From NCBI RefSeq assembly GCF_003576645.1, contig NC_044925.1:20217498-20281497 (forward strand): a stretch of DNA of 64,000 bases. The letters run 5' to 3'. Below the pieces are notes generated by a model. That model saw only the letters and a list, made by a program, of their open reading frames with translations. It had not been told where the DNA came from and made no database searches. Each line of letters starts with the position of its first letter. The first letter of the stretch is position 1. This stretch comes from Ipomoea triloba. Its lineage: Eukaryota > Streptophyta > Magnoliopsida > Solanales > Convolvulaceae. A program made the position numbers and the translations under genes. Below are positions 13,157 through 23,700 of the stretch, in pieces.

Positions 13157-14848
13157 TTAGGATCCTAGATTTTTCTTTTTTATCAGATTCCAATTGTTGC
13201 TTTCTAGTTTGCGCTTTGGGCCATTCCTCATATCAACAACTGTCTTGTTTTGCTCCCAATTACTGGGTCGAGTGGTTCCTGGTCCAGGTTTGTGCACCTG
13301 ACCATTCCTGCGATCAGCAGTTTTCATTGCATTCTGCACCCAATTGTTTATTTGAGGTTTGTGGTCTGGAACGTTTCTATAATCAGTTTCACCCATCTTG
13401 TTTTGCTCCCAGGTGCTGATTTCAGGTTTGCAAGTTAGTTCCTTTCTAGGTCCACCAACTGTCCCATAAGAATTGAAGCTAACTGTTGCAGTCTGCAAAT
13501 AAAGAAGAATATGCCAAGGCTTAAGCCGATGCAAAAATAGTGCATTACCAGAAACTTTATAATAATTTCAATTAACAACATAAAGAGAAAATGAACTCAT
13601 GCCTCTACAAGCATTTCAATCTTGACTAATTTACATAACACAAAAGTTCTTGTGGCTTACCTGACTGCTTGTTTGGCCTTGAAGCAGATTCTTGGAGACC
13701 TGAATGCTAGCTTGATATAGAGGTGAGTTTTCTGGTGCCTTCTCTAGTTGTTTTGATAAACTGTCTGCTCCTACAATCATGACTTTAAGGTGAGTATCCA
13801 GAAGCTTTAGCTAAATATTAATTGGGAATTCAAAAAGCATGATTTACCCTTAGACTTATCTGAAAAAGCATGATCTTTTTCCTTTCTGGTTAGTGAATAA
13901 AGATCATGCTTATTATTGGACTTGATAATGTTTGACATACGTTCTGCATCCGTCTCTTCAAGTATTTTCTCAGGTTAGATTAAATAGTACACAAATTAGG
14001 AACAGAAATTGTAATTTGAAGTCTGAAAATATACCAAGAAGTGATCTAATAGCAACACGGGCCGCTAGTTGTTCTGCCATTTTCTTGCTTCCTGCGACCT
14101 CGCCAGTGTAAGTTTTGCCCCCAAATACCATGTAAGAGAGGTACACCAGGCATGGCCCTGCTGGATTGATGGTCTTAAATGATGGCATCCCTAGGTTGTT
14201 CTTGAGAGCATACTGATACAACAAAGACTTGCAAAACCTAGGCTCCTGAGTTTAATGTGAAAAAGAACAAATAAAAACATAGGGTCTTGGTTTCAGGAAA
14301 AAGAGAACAGAAGAAATTTTTGTATCAGCTTGTATGCAGTTTATAACCAAATGCTGTGCATACCGTGTAAATGGTTGGAGAGCCTGTATCATTGATCTGT
14401 TTGCTTAAGCTTTCTAGTGCAAGTCTTGCAGCTTCTTGTTCAGCTTGTTTTCTGGTGGGGAAGGTACACTTGGCTTCATATGTTCTTCCATCAACCAAAA
14501 CTGTTGATCGAAAACTCGGGGAATGTGGCAAGCCTTCATTAACATTTTTATAGCTTGGCAGTGGAAGGCCCAGCTTTTGAGTATACTCTTGTAATCGATT
14601 CTTATACATCAGAATGTCTTGAAAAAAGAAAAAAAAAAAAAAGAATTTGTTTAATTTTGAGAAAAAAGATCAACACTAGTTCATAAATTCTTGGAGCTTG
14701 TGAGTATACTCTTGTGAATGCATGCCCCACTTTAGCAAAATTACTTGTTTTGAATTTCATGAAAATGAAAACTGCATTCATGACAGGGCAATCAAGAAGA
14801 TGATAGTGATTGAATATGCATACCTTCATTTGATGTGGAAATTGCCAT
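13157..14848 (-). CDS. double-stranded RNA-binding protein, DRB family (two dsRBDs)
   Basis: Six exons fit in frame on the minus strand: 14848-14824, 14617-14364, 14227-14035, 13955-13848, 13770-13661 and 13492-13157. Together they encode about 341 residues. dsRBD1 (about residues 13-80) reads MYKNRLQEYTQKLGLPLPSY ... STVLVDGRTYEAK ... KQAEQEAARLALESL. dsRBD2 (about 94-157) reads LLYQYALKNNLGMPSF ... GKTYTGEVAGSKKMAEQLAA. Both keep the alpha1-beta1 start and the C-terminal K/AEQxAA helix that contacts dsRNA. In plants such proteins (DRB1/HYL1 to DRB5) partner Dicer-like enzymes in miRNA or siRNA maturation; which paralogue this is cannot be settled here. After the dsRBDs comes a charged linker, then three to four imperfect repeats carrying WxQN and a D/R-R-N-G/V motif. 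The exon-4 acceptor (AAG|AG) is the least certain splice site. Confidence 0.85.
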
Positions 14849-14874
14849 TCTTGAGCTTACCTTCCTCAATCCTC

Positions 14875-15208
14875 ACAGTGAAGCCACAAAAGAGATTATG
14901 ATTAAGAGATAAGTACTTCTGTTTCTGGGTTATAAATGGGTTCTTGTACTATGGATAATGTGAAATGCATGATGTACTTTTTGCAGGGAAAAACTAATTC
15001 TGAATAATTCCCCCTTTATTAGTATTTTTCTTTCTTACTTTTAAATGTTTTTTTTCATCCTAAGTTATTTTAGTGGTTTGCTTTTTTCTATGTATTCTTG
15101 TTGTGCAATTCTACAGAGAGGATACATTTCTTGAAAGTGTACAGAGTTTGGAGGACATAAATACTTCATGAGAAAAAAATGTTGAGTCATTTAAATATGA
15201 TGTATGAA
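14875..15208. other. DRB gene upstream region
   Basis: AT-rich promoter-side DNA of the DRB gene. No coding content was recognised. Confidence 0.5.
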
Positions 15209-15218
15209 TAATTAATAA

Positions 15219-15760
15219 GAGCAAATATCATTTTTAGTCCCTCAATTATAATATATGTATCAATTTTGGTCTTTGACTATTAAAAATTTCAAATTAGGTG
15301 CATGACTATTCAATTTGTATCACATTTGGTCCTTGACTATTAACATTTTCAAATTAGGTGCATGACTATTCATTTTGTATCACATTTGGTCCTGTCGTTA
15401 AATTTTCCGGCCAAATTTCCGGCAAAGTCACCGATGACCGACTAATTTATTTAATTTTTATTTTAAAAATTATTTTAATACTTCGTAACTTTTAAATAAA
15501 AAAAAACTTAAAAATAAAAAATAACAATAAAAAAAACTAGAAAACGCCGGTCACCCCCGATGACTTCGCCAGAAAATTTAACGGCAGGGCCAAATGTGAT
15601 ACAAAATGAATAGTCATGCACCTAATTTGAAAATGTTAATAGTCAAGGACCAAAAGTTATACAAATTGAATAGTCATGGACCTAATTTGAAATTTTTAAT
15701 AGTCAAGGAAAAAAATTGATAAATTTATTATAGTTGAGGGACTAAAAATGATATTTTCTC
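15219..15760. mobile_element. foldback MITE, Mutator-type, with 10-bp TSD
   Basis: This is a 542-bp element. It starts GAGCAAATATCATTTTTAGT and ends with the inverted match ACTAAAAATGATATTTTCTC. It is flanked by a perfect 10-bp target duplication, TAATTAATAA, at 15209-15218 and 15761-15770. The arms are long, about 200 bp each, and contain a TTTGGTCCTTGACTATTAA-like block repeated within each arm, so a transcript would form a near-complete hairpin. It has no coding capacity. The TSD length and long TIRs point to the Mutator superfamily. Confidence 0.85.
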
Positions 15761-15888
15761 TAATTAATAATTAGAGATGATGGTGTTAACTTTGTTAATT
15801 TTAAAGTTATTATTTATTGAAAAGATTAAGTTTCCAATTTTATTGAATTTTTAACTTAATTAATTTTTTATAAAGAGAATATGACTTT

Positions 15889-15995
15889 TGAGTCATATTG
15901 ACTCTGTTACAATGTAGTATATGTTCATAGCTACTTTCTCAACCTACTGAAAGTAGGTCAACAACACCGGGTGCCACTAGACCACAAGGTCTTTG
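15889..15995 (-). mobile_element. very short tRNA-like retroposon, copy 1
   Basis: On the minus strand it begins CAAAGACCTTGTGGTCTAGT, where GTGGTCTAGTGG fits a pol III A-box, and continues to AGGTTGAGAAAGTAGCTATG, a weak B-box-like site. Flanks repeat TTTATAAAGAGAATATGACT (left) and TTTATAAGGGGAATATGACT (right), two mismatches in 20, as expected of a target-site duplication. About 70 bp aligns with the insertion at 28516-28590. Confidence 0.65.
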
Positions 15996-16087
15996 GTTTA
16001 TAAGGGGAATATGACTATTTATTTATTATGAGAGGAAATGGATAAGAATCTTTTACGATTTTAGAACTCTTTTTATTTTTTATTTCG

Positions 16088-16116
16088 TTTTTTTTTTTTT
16101 TTTTTTTTTTTTTTTT
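16088..16116. repeat. poly(T) run, 29 bp
   Basis: A homopolymer tract. It could be the poly(A) tail of a minus-strand retroposon, but no body was recognised beside it. Confidence 0.8.
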
Positions 16117-16559
16117 CCTAAAAGGAAAGTTGCAGAAGAGAATGATCAACAAAAGTTGGTAGGAATTATCTAAACATGTGACTTAAAAATAATGAATATG
16201 ACAAATAAAACCTAATGGATCTTAGTAATTTAGTTCGTTCGTGGGTGTTTTTAATTAATGAGAGATCTTGAGTCAAAATTTATTATGAATTTATATATAT
16301 TTTTTTGCTCCCAAACAATTTATATTTTAATTTTCTCAAACGTTGTTGCTTTAAATTACTTATCTAAAGTAATCTTCTAACACTTGTATCTTGAATTTAT
16401 AAAACATAAGTCTTACTATTATGATGCACTTACAATGTAAGAATTATGCAAAAGGATGTAAATGCCATCTTGCATTGTTCAACTTCAATTATCATTTTTT
16501 TTCCGATCAATTAGGAAGGAGACCCCGAAAGATATTAGTTCTAAAATCTAAATGCTTTC

Positions 16560-17000
16560 CCTCACTCTATGAACACTATGAACACTAGTGTTTCACATCC
16601 TGAGATCTTCCATTCCCTATCCACCCATCTAGCGGCATCCTCAATATAAGCACGGATGGGTCCTCTCGAATTAGTTGTCTCACATATCCACTTGATCACG
16701 TTCCTAGCATTGGATTAGAACTCAATATCTAGGATGCCTTTCTTCCAAGCCCACTCTGTGCCCTTAACAATAGCTACAGCTTCAATTAGGGAAGCATCAC
16801 TAACCAATTTTTGAGATTAGCTTGGTTCCACCCCTGGCACTCTTGCAGTTCGCACAGCTTCCCTCCATGGAAACCCTGCATATTTTGTTCATGGTTTTTT
16901 AACAAATTATAAGCAGTTTTGACAGAAGAGAACAAACCTGTTGTAGTAGGCACCCATGTGGTCTCGTCGCACTCATCCCCATCTATCTTTGGAAAAATGA
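16560..17000 (-). mobile_element. LINE fragment: zf-RVT and RNase H pieces
   Basis: The minus strand carries a zf-RVT-like piece (WVPTTTGLFSSVKTAYNLLK, 16990-16880). Closer to the 3' end lies an RNase H-like piece, AIVKGTEWAWKKGILDIEF then NARNVIKWICETTNSRGPI (about 16770-16620). The intervening zf-RVT C-terminus is deleted. It is the downstream part of the LINE whose reverse transcriptase end sits at 17640-18060, beyond an inserted TIR element. Confidence 0.7.
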
Positions 17001-17002
17001 CA

Positions 17003-17628
17003 GAAATGTAAGTGCATGGCATTCTATTGACAAAAATGTGAACGAATATAATAATTGATAAAAATGTGAAAAACTCAGTTCTAAAATGTGTTCCTTGTCA
17101 GAACTGGTCAAACACAAAACGCAAGTGAGACTTGTGTTTTTCGAAAAACGCAAGTCTCACTTACGTTAAATTTTTTTATTTTTTTTTTTGGTCTCCGGCA
17201 ACGTCGGAGAAGCCAGCGATGTCGCTGGCTTCTCCAGCGAAAGAGAAGCAGCGAGTCGATGGCTCCTCCCCATTGCGTTAATTTTATTTTTTTTTGGTCC
17301 CTAGTTTCTCCGATGAAGGAGAAGCCAACCATGGTTGCTGGCTTCTCCTTCGCTAGAGAAGCTAGCAACCATCGCTGGCTTCTCCTTTGTCGGAGAAGCC
17401 GGCGACCAAATATGGTCGTCGGGGACCAAAAAAAATAAAAATTGAAAAAACTTAATGCCAGTGGGACTTGCGTTTTTCGAAAAATGCAAGTCCCACTTGC
17501 ATCACTTGCATTTTGTGTTTCACCAGTTCTGACAAGGAATGCATTTGGGAACTGAGTTTTTCATATTTTTGTCAATTATTAGATTCGTTCACATTTTTGT
17601 CAATAGAATGTCATGCACTTACATCTTC
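17003..17628. mobile_element. palindrome-rich TIR element inserted in a LINE
   Basis: Inverted termini of about 75 bp: the left end GTAAGTGCATGGCATTCTAT continues into GACAAAAATGTGAACGAAT, mirrored at 17570-17628. Inside are two near-identical 36-bp palindromes centred on GTTTTTCGAAAAAC (17127-17163 and 17462-17497). A GC-rich core repeats GGAGAAGCCAGCGA and its inverse TCGCTGGCTTCTCC, for example 17205-17240 and 17321-17352. No transposase frame is present. The superfamily is uncertain. Confidence 0.7.
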
Positions 17629-17639
17629 AATACTAATCA

Positions 17640-18060
17640 ACGCAAATCTGTTGTTGATTGCTTCCTTTCGGCTTAGTTACCGTATCCCAGCATATAAGGT
17701 GACATTTTTTTTGTTTAATTTCTTGCGTGCTCCCCCAAAGGAAAACCCTAATCTTTTTGTTGATAGCTTCCCAAACACCCGCTGGCATTAGCATGGTTTG
17801 CATGTTGTAGTACTGAATGGTGTATAAAATCGACTGAGCCAAAACTTGGCGGCCCGCAAGCAAGAGGAACTTTGTCTTTCACCCATGAAGTTTTGCATTC
17901 ATTTTTTCTAGAATTGGTGTAAAGAGATTGTTCGTGACTCTTCAATGTATCGACGGGACGCCGAGGTACTTGCCCAAGTCACTTGAGGAAGGGATGCCTA
18001 CGATATATGTAATTAGACGGGCTTCCTCACTGTGCACATTTTTGGAGACCAATCATCATT
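17640..18060 (-). mobile_element. LINE reverse transcriptase C-terminal fragment
   Basis: Minus-strand frames (with shifts) read SLGKYLGVPSIHGRVSHESF, TPILEKMNAKLHGWKTK, LLAGRQVLAQSILYTIQYYN, KKIRVFLWGSTQEIKQKKCH and LICWDTVTKPKG. This is the thumb-side end of a plant L1-type reverse transcriptase. It ends at the TIR element 17003-17628, and the LINE resumes on the far side. Confidence 0.8.
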
Positions 18061-18539
18061 GCTCTATTTTTATCATACTTTAAATAAGGTAACTTATAAG
18101 TTAGGTGGTAGTAGTTATGGATAAAATAAGAAAGTTTAGCTAGGATGTGATAATTTAGACCATATTGCGCATACATAACTTCTCTATCAAATTCAAACAT
18201 AACAAACCATCAACTACTTTATCTTAGAGTTTATTACCGAAATGATCCATCGACTATTGTGAAATTACCAATTTAGTTCTCGACAATTTTTCGTATCCAA
18301 TTAAGTCTTCGACTTTGAAAATTTTTCCATGGTCCTCCGTTTATTTAGGCGTTAGAAGTCCGTTTATTTGGAGGGCATTGATGGAATTTCACTTGAGAAG
18401 ACCCATTTCGCCAGAATTTGATCAATTACAAGGACAAGTTTTGTGAGTGATGTATGCAGAAATGAACATCCACAAACGAAAATTGATTAAACTGCTCACC
18501 ATTCTCAAAAAAAAATAATAATAAAATAAGCTGCTCACC

Positions 18540-18863
18540 AGTATCGCACTCAGTTCCAATGGTGAGCACCGTAGCAAGATATTTCGTATCTGAACCTCTC
18601 TTTTTCATCTTAACCTGTGTGTAATGTTCCACCGAGTGAGCATGGTCAAAACTCAAAACCTTCCTCCCTTTAATCACAAACCCACTACTACTCGAACTAA
18701 ATTGCCGTTTTTGCTGCCATGGCAACGAGAATTTGGGTTTGGTATGGGTACAAAACACCTTGACCACGGCGTCCATTGCCGGTACAATCCGAGCGATCGC
18801 GGAATTCGAAATCGCAACCTCACTTGCAACCAGAGAAGCCGATCCATTAGGCTTGTCAGCCAC
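18540..18863 (-). pseudogene. captured Deg/HtrA-like protease fragment
   Basis: The frame reads [40 protein letters not shown] and [20 protein letters not shown], then [10 protein letters not shown]. This matches the N-terminal part of the trypsin-like domain of plant Deg (HtrA) serine proteases, around the catalytic His (the HSVEH segment). The Asp/Ser catalytic parts and the PDZ domain are absent. Coding similarity stops at TECD, followed by TGGTGAGC, which looks like an exon end plus its 5' splice site. That suggests capture of genomic DNA and not of a spliced transcript. Confidence 0.7.
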
Positions 18864-19008
18864 CCGATTGGGCGGGGATGAGACTTTTAGGGTTTCGGAT
18901 TTTTCAAGCTTGGATTGTTTTTCGGCATATTTGGAGACTTTATGGGTCTTCTAAAGTGAAATTCCACAGTTGCCTCTCCATTGACGTTTATTTGGAGACT
19001 TTCCGGTG

Positions 19009-19194
19009 ATGGAGAAGCGATTCTTCTGTGGAACAAATATGGTTCCCGATGTTTATAGGAGGGGCGGAGGCGGTGGCAGGCGCAAGGACGCAGCGGGGGA
19101 GAAGGAAGACGACGACAGTATTGGCTTTATCAAAGCTAAAATCGCTTCTCATCCTTCTTATCCCAAGCTCTTAGAAGCTTATATTGATTGCTAG
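19009..19194 (+). pseudogene. captured class I KNOX homeobox gene fragment (5' exon)
   Basis: The frame reads MEKRFFCGTNMVPDVYRRGG, a Gly/Lys/Asp-rich stretch, then IGFIKAKIASHPSYPKLLEA and YIDC followed by TAG. IKAKIxxHPxYPxLLxAYIDCQK is the start of the KNOX1 domain of KNOTTED-like homeobox regulators. The Gln codon of DCQK is a TAG here, and GTTAGA follows the next codon, where class I KNOX genes commonly have their first intron. The rest of KNOX1, KNOX2, ELK and the homeodomain are missing. It lies inside the TIR element 18268-19413. Confidence 0.75.
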
Positions 19195-20711
19195 AAAGTT
19201 AGACCACTAATCTATATGAACAGATGAAGCAATTCCCTAAGCTACCACAACTGCCTCTCTATCGCCGTAAATGGGTATTATGAAGTGACATTCCATCAAT
19301 GCCTCCAAATAAACGGACTTCTAGCGCCTAAATGAACGGAGGACCAAAATGGTTAAAATTTTCAAAGTCGAAGACTTAATTGGGCACGAAAAAATTGTTG
19401 AAGACCAAATTGGGTTCGATTTTTTGGTCAGAAAAAATTGTTGAAGACCAACAACAATATTTGAGAATATGCATTCTTCATCCCAATCTAGCTGTCAATC
19501 CAGGAACTCAAGCACCACTCATACAACATTGACAAATAACACACAAAGAACAATCAGAAACAAGGAAAAGAAATCGACAATTAGAACCAAGATCAAAAGG
19601 CAACAAGACAGGTAGAAGGGAATAGAAGGGCAGCCCAGGACGAAGTACTAAAGTCAAGTTGGGAATGACAGTGAGTGTCACTCAAGCTCGGAGAGATAGC
19701 CGAACCCCTCGGGCATAGGTCAGGTCATGACCTCCTAACCGCTGCCTAAGTGAGTGGACAACTCCCTCATCATGAGTTCGACCCCCACCTTCAACCAACT
19801 CAAAGTCATTTCCTTAAGCTATGCCATCCTCCCAACTACCCCATGTAATCAATTAATAGGCAAATAAAACACAAAATATGATGCAAGACAAGTAGACAAC
19901 GCAATAGCACATTGAACAAAACAAGCTTAAGACATAGGGGTAACAATTAGAGTTAAAGTGCAATAAATAAAAGGTACAAATAAAAGAATTGAAACATATA
20001 CATAATACCCCTAATTCCCCCAAATTCTAGGGTCCATGGTCAAAGTTAGGAATTTCACAATTCAAAGTTTAATGCTAAGTAATTGCCCAAATTCAACAAG
20101 ATAAATTCAATACCACAACACCAAACAAGCATCATTAGATCATGGCATCCTCATCATTCCATCATCAACAACAGCACCCATAGCATCATGATCCTTCCAT
20201 TAGTTCATAATCACCATTAACACTAATTAAATTTCATCAACTAATCAACATCAATCATAAATCCATACTTAATTCCTAACCTTCAATTAACAATCCATAA
20301 TCCACAATCATCAATAATCAATAATACTCATAATAATTCATAATCCGTAATTATTAACTCTTAATTAACACTAATTACCAATTAGACCATAATCAAAGTC
20401 ATACTTCATAATTAAAGCAATTGCCCAAATTGACACTAATTACCACTGTTTTTGGCCAATATTCTTTGAGTCGTCACCACTCGCTACTGGACTACTGTTT
20501 CTCCGGAGAACTGGAAGTCTCGGCTGCTGCTGCCTCGCTACCGGACTGGGGGTCGCTAGAAATGGAGGGGGAGGAAGTCCAGTCGAGCCGCTACCACCGT
20601 CGATGCCAACGGCACTGCCATCGCCGCTGCTACTCCGGTCTATTATTTCGCCGGAGGACTGGAAATCCCGCCAGCTGCTGCTGCCTCGCTACCGGACTGG
20701 AGGTCGCCGGA

Positions 20712-23700
20712 TATCGGAATAGCGCTACATGCATACTACGAGAGAGAGAGAGAGGGAAAACAGAGAGCTATCATTGATGGTAGTGTTTGTTACATTCTGC
20801 ATGACGGGAGCATTTGTTTATATACTGGGAATGAAGGTAAAGGTGGCAGTTACAACAACTTCAAGAAGCATGAATTGGCGTTAATGCCCTTCTTCTAAAC
20901 TGCCTTTCATACCCTCTAATACCCCCCCGTAAACTGGCGCATGCAAATTTTGGATGCCCAGTTTAGATACAAACCATTGAAACATAGAGGTAGGCAGAGC
21001 TTTGGTGAACCCATCTGCAGTTTGGGATGTCGAGGTGACAAATAGAAGCTTGATGAGGCCTTGACTGACTTTCTCTCGCACAACATGACAGTCTATGTCT
21101 ATATGCTTGGTCCTCTCGTGAAACACGTGGTTTTCAGCAATTGCGATGGCAGATTTACTATCGCAAAACACCACTGCAGGTTTGATAGGCTTAGCTTGCA
21201 GGTCGTGAAGAAGCAGGTTGAGCCATTGTAATTCACAGACTGTGGCGGCCAGGGCATGATACTCAGCTTCGGATGATGAACGAGAAACCGTAGCCTGCTT
21301 CTTTGAGCGCCATGAGATAAGGGAGGATCCAAGGAAAACACAGAAGCCAGTGACAGACTTTCGTGTCTCCGAACAAGATGCCCAGTCTGAATCAGAAAAT
21401 GCGTTGAGTTGTAGAGCACCATTCTTGGGATAGAACAAGCCCTGACCAGGGGCTTTCTTTATGTACCGGAGGACCCTGTGTGCAGCAGTTAAATGTTCAT
21501 CAGTTGGAGTGTCAACGAACTGACTGAGTTGTTGTACCGCATATGCAATATCGGGCCTTGTAGCGGTGAGATATAGCAATCTTCCAATCAGCCGTCTATA
21601 GCTACTGATATCAGCCAGAGCAGTGCCTCCTTCTTTGCTTAGTTGATGACTTGGAACCATCGGAGTATTCACCGGCTTGCAATTTATGAAACCAGACTCA
21701 TTCAGAATATCTAAGGCATACTTTCGTTGGCAGAGGTTCAGTCCTGAGTCCCCAACATGTGCCTCAATTCCCAGAAAGAAACCCAAGCTGCCCAGATCTT
21801 TGATTTTGAAAGTATCATCAAGAAATGCCTTGAGTATTTGTATTTGATGTAGATTGGGACTTCCAACTAGGATGTCATCAACATATATGAGAATTGCAAT
21901 GAAATCCTTACCACTTCCTTTGGTGAGTAATGAAGGGTCTGATTTCGATTGTTCGAATCCTCTACTGGCCAACGCACTGTTTAACTTCGCGTTCCACTGT
22001 CGGCTAGCTTGTTTCAGCCCATATAAGGATCGGAGAAGTTTGCAAGCTTGCCCTGGTTTCTGACCTTGAAAACCCGGTGGTAAAACCATGTAGACTTCTT
22101 CGTCCAAATCCCCATGTAGGAACGCATTATTGATGTCAAGTTGGTGAATGAACCAAGCTTTAGAAGAGGCCACAGCTAGGAATGTTCTTATGGTTGTGAT
22201 TCGTGCAACTGGTGAGAAAGTTTCAATGTAGTCAATTCCAAGTTGTTGTGTGTAGCCTTTGGCTACCAATCTAGCTTTATGTCTCTCCACTGATCCGTCA
22301 GCCTTGAGCTTAACCTTGTACACCCATTTGCAACCTATGGGTGTTTTGCTGGGAGGTAGATCAACCAGTGTCCATGTGTTGTTATCTTGCAAGGCCTTGA
22401 TCTCGGCTGCCATGGCATTCCTCCAACATTCATATTTGATTGCTTGGTTATATGATTTTGGCTCATCAGCATTAGTCACAGCCATAGAGAATGTCCTGTG
22501 ATTTGGAGGCAAAGTGTCATATGAAACAACTTTAGACAAGGTGTGAGGAGACGAACCTGCTGTTGTAACAGATTCACAATAATAGTCCTGCAATCGGCTG
22601 GGAACTCGGCAGTTTCTCTTGGGCCTAGTAACAGGAATTGCAGGAGGCTCACTTGACTGATCAGTGGGTATTTGTGGCATGAGACTGCCCTCTTGAGGGT
22701 GATCATTCATGCTGCCTGACTCACATACTGGTTGTTCATCATTATGCTGTGGAGTGATGTCCAAGGAGTCTGGTGGCTCAATGTTTATAGAAATAGGGAT
22801 GTTGGGAAGAGACGGCTCACACACTGATTGATCATGTTGCAGATTATCCTTGTCTTTCATGGGAAATTGGTTCTCATAGAACTTGACATCTCTTGATATG
22901 AATATAGAGCCATCATCCATATCATATAATAAATGCCCTTTAATACCAGCTGGAACTCCAATAAACATACACTTCCTTCCTCTGGGAGCCATTTTATTCC
23001 TTGCATGAGGCAGTGTAGCAGCAAAACACAAGCATCCAAAGACTTTAAGTCCACTGATGTCCGGAGTGTTAACATACAACTTTTGATAAGGGCTCGACCA
23101 TTCAATCACAGGAGAGGGTAACCTGTTAATCAAGAATACTGCATGCATTACGCAATGACCCCAAAACTCTAAGGGGAGGTGGGCTTGGAATCGAAGAGAT
23201 CGAGCAACGTTCAGAATATGCTGGTGTTTCCTTTCGACTATGGCATTCTGTTGTGGTGTGTTAACGCAAGATCTTTGATGGATTATGCCTTTTTCTGCAA
23301 AGAACTCGTCCATTTTGAATTCTGGACCATTGTCACTTCGGATGGTTTTGATCAATACTCCAAATTGTGTAAATACAAAGGCATGAAAATTTCTTACAAA
23401 TCTCCTTGTTTCAGATTTATCCTTCATTAAGTGTATCCATGTGTATCTGGAGTGATCATCCACTATGGTAAGAAAGTAGTATTCACCCTTTAAAGAGGAA
23501 ACAGGGAATGGTCCCCAGATATCAATGTGCAACAAATCGAAACAAGCATTAGAGTGTGAAACACTTAAAGGAAACGGTAATCGTTTATGTTTGGCCATAT
23601 GGCATACATCACAGGCTATATCTGTGTTATTGGAAGCATCAATATTACTAAAAAGGTGGAGCTTATTAGTTGGGAAGTGCCCCAACCTTTGGTGCCAAAC

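Larger units (their letters stand above)
18268..19413. mobile_element. Pack-MULE-like TIR element carrying host gene fragments
   Basis: Inverted arms of about 135 bp lie at 18268-18400 and 19277-19413; shared blocks include CCAATTAAGTCTTCGACTTT and AGTCCGTTTATTTGGAGG in opposite orientation. A third partial arm (AAGTGAAATTCCACAGTTGC) lies at 18950-18995, so two joined or nested elements are possible. Between the arms are a Deg-protease piece (minus) and a KNOX piece (plus), both unrelated to transposition. No TSD was confirmed. Confidence 0.65.
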
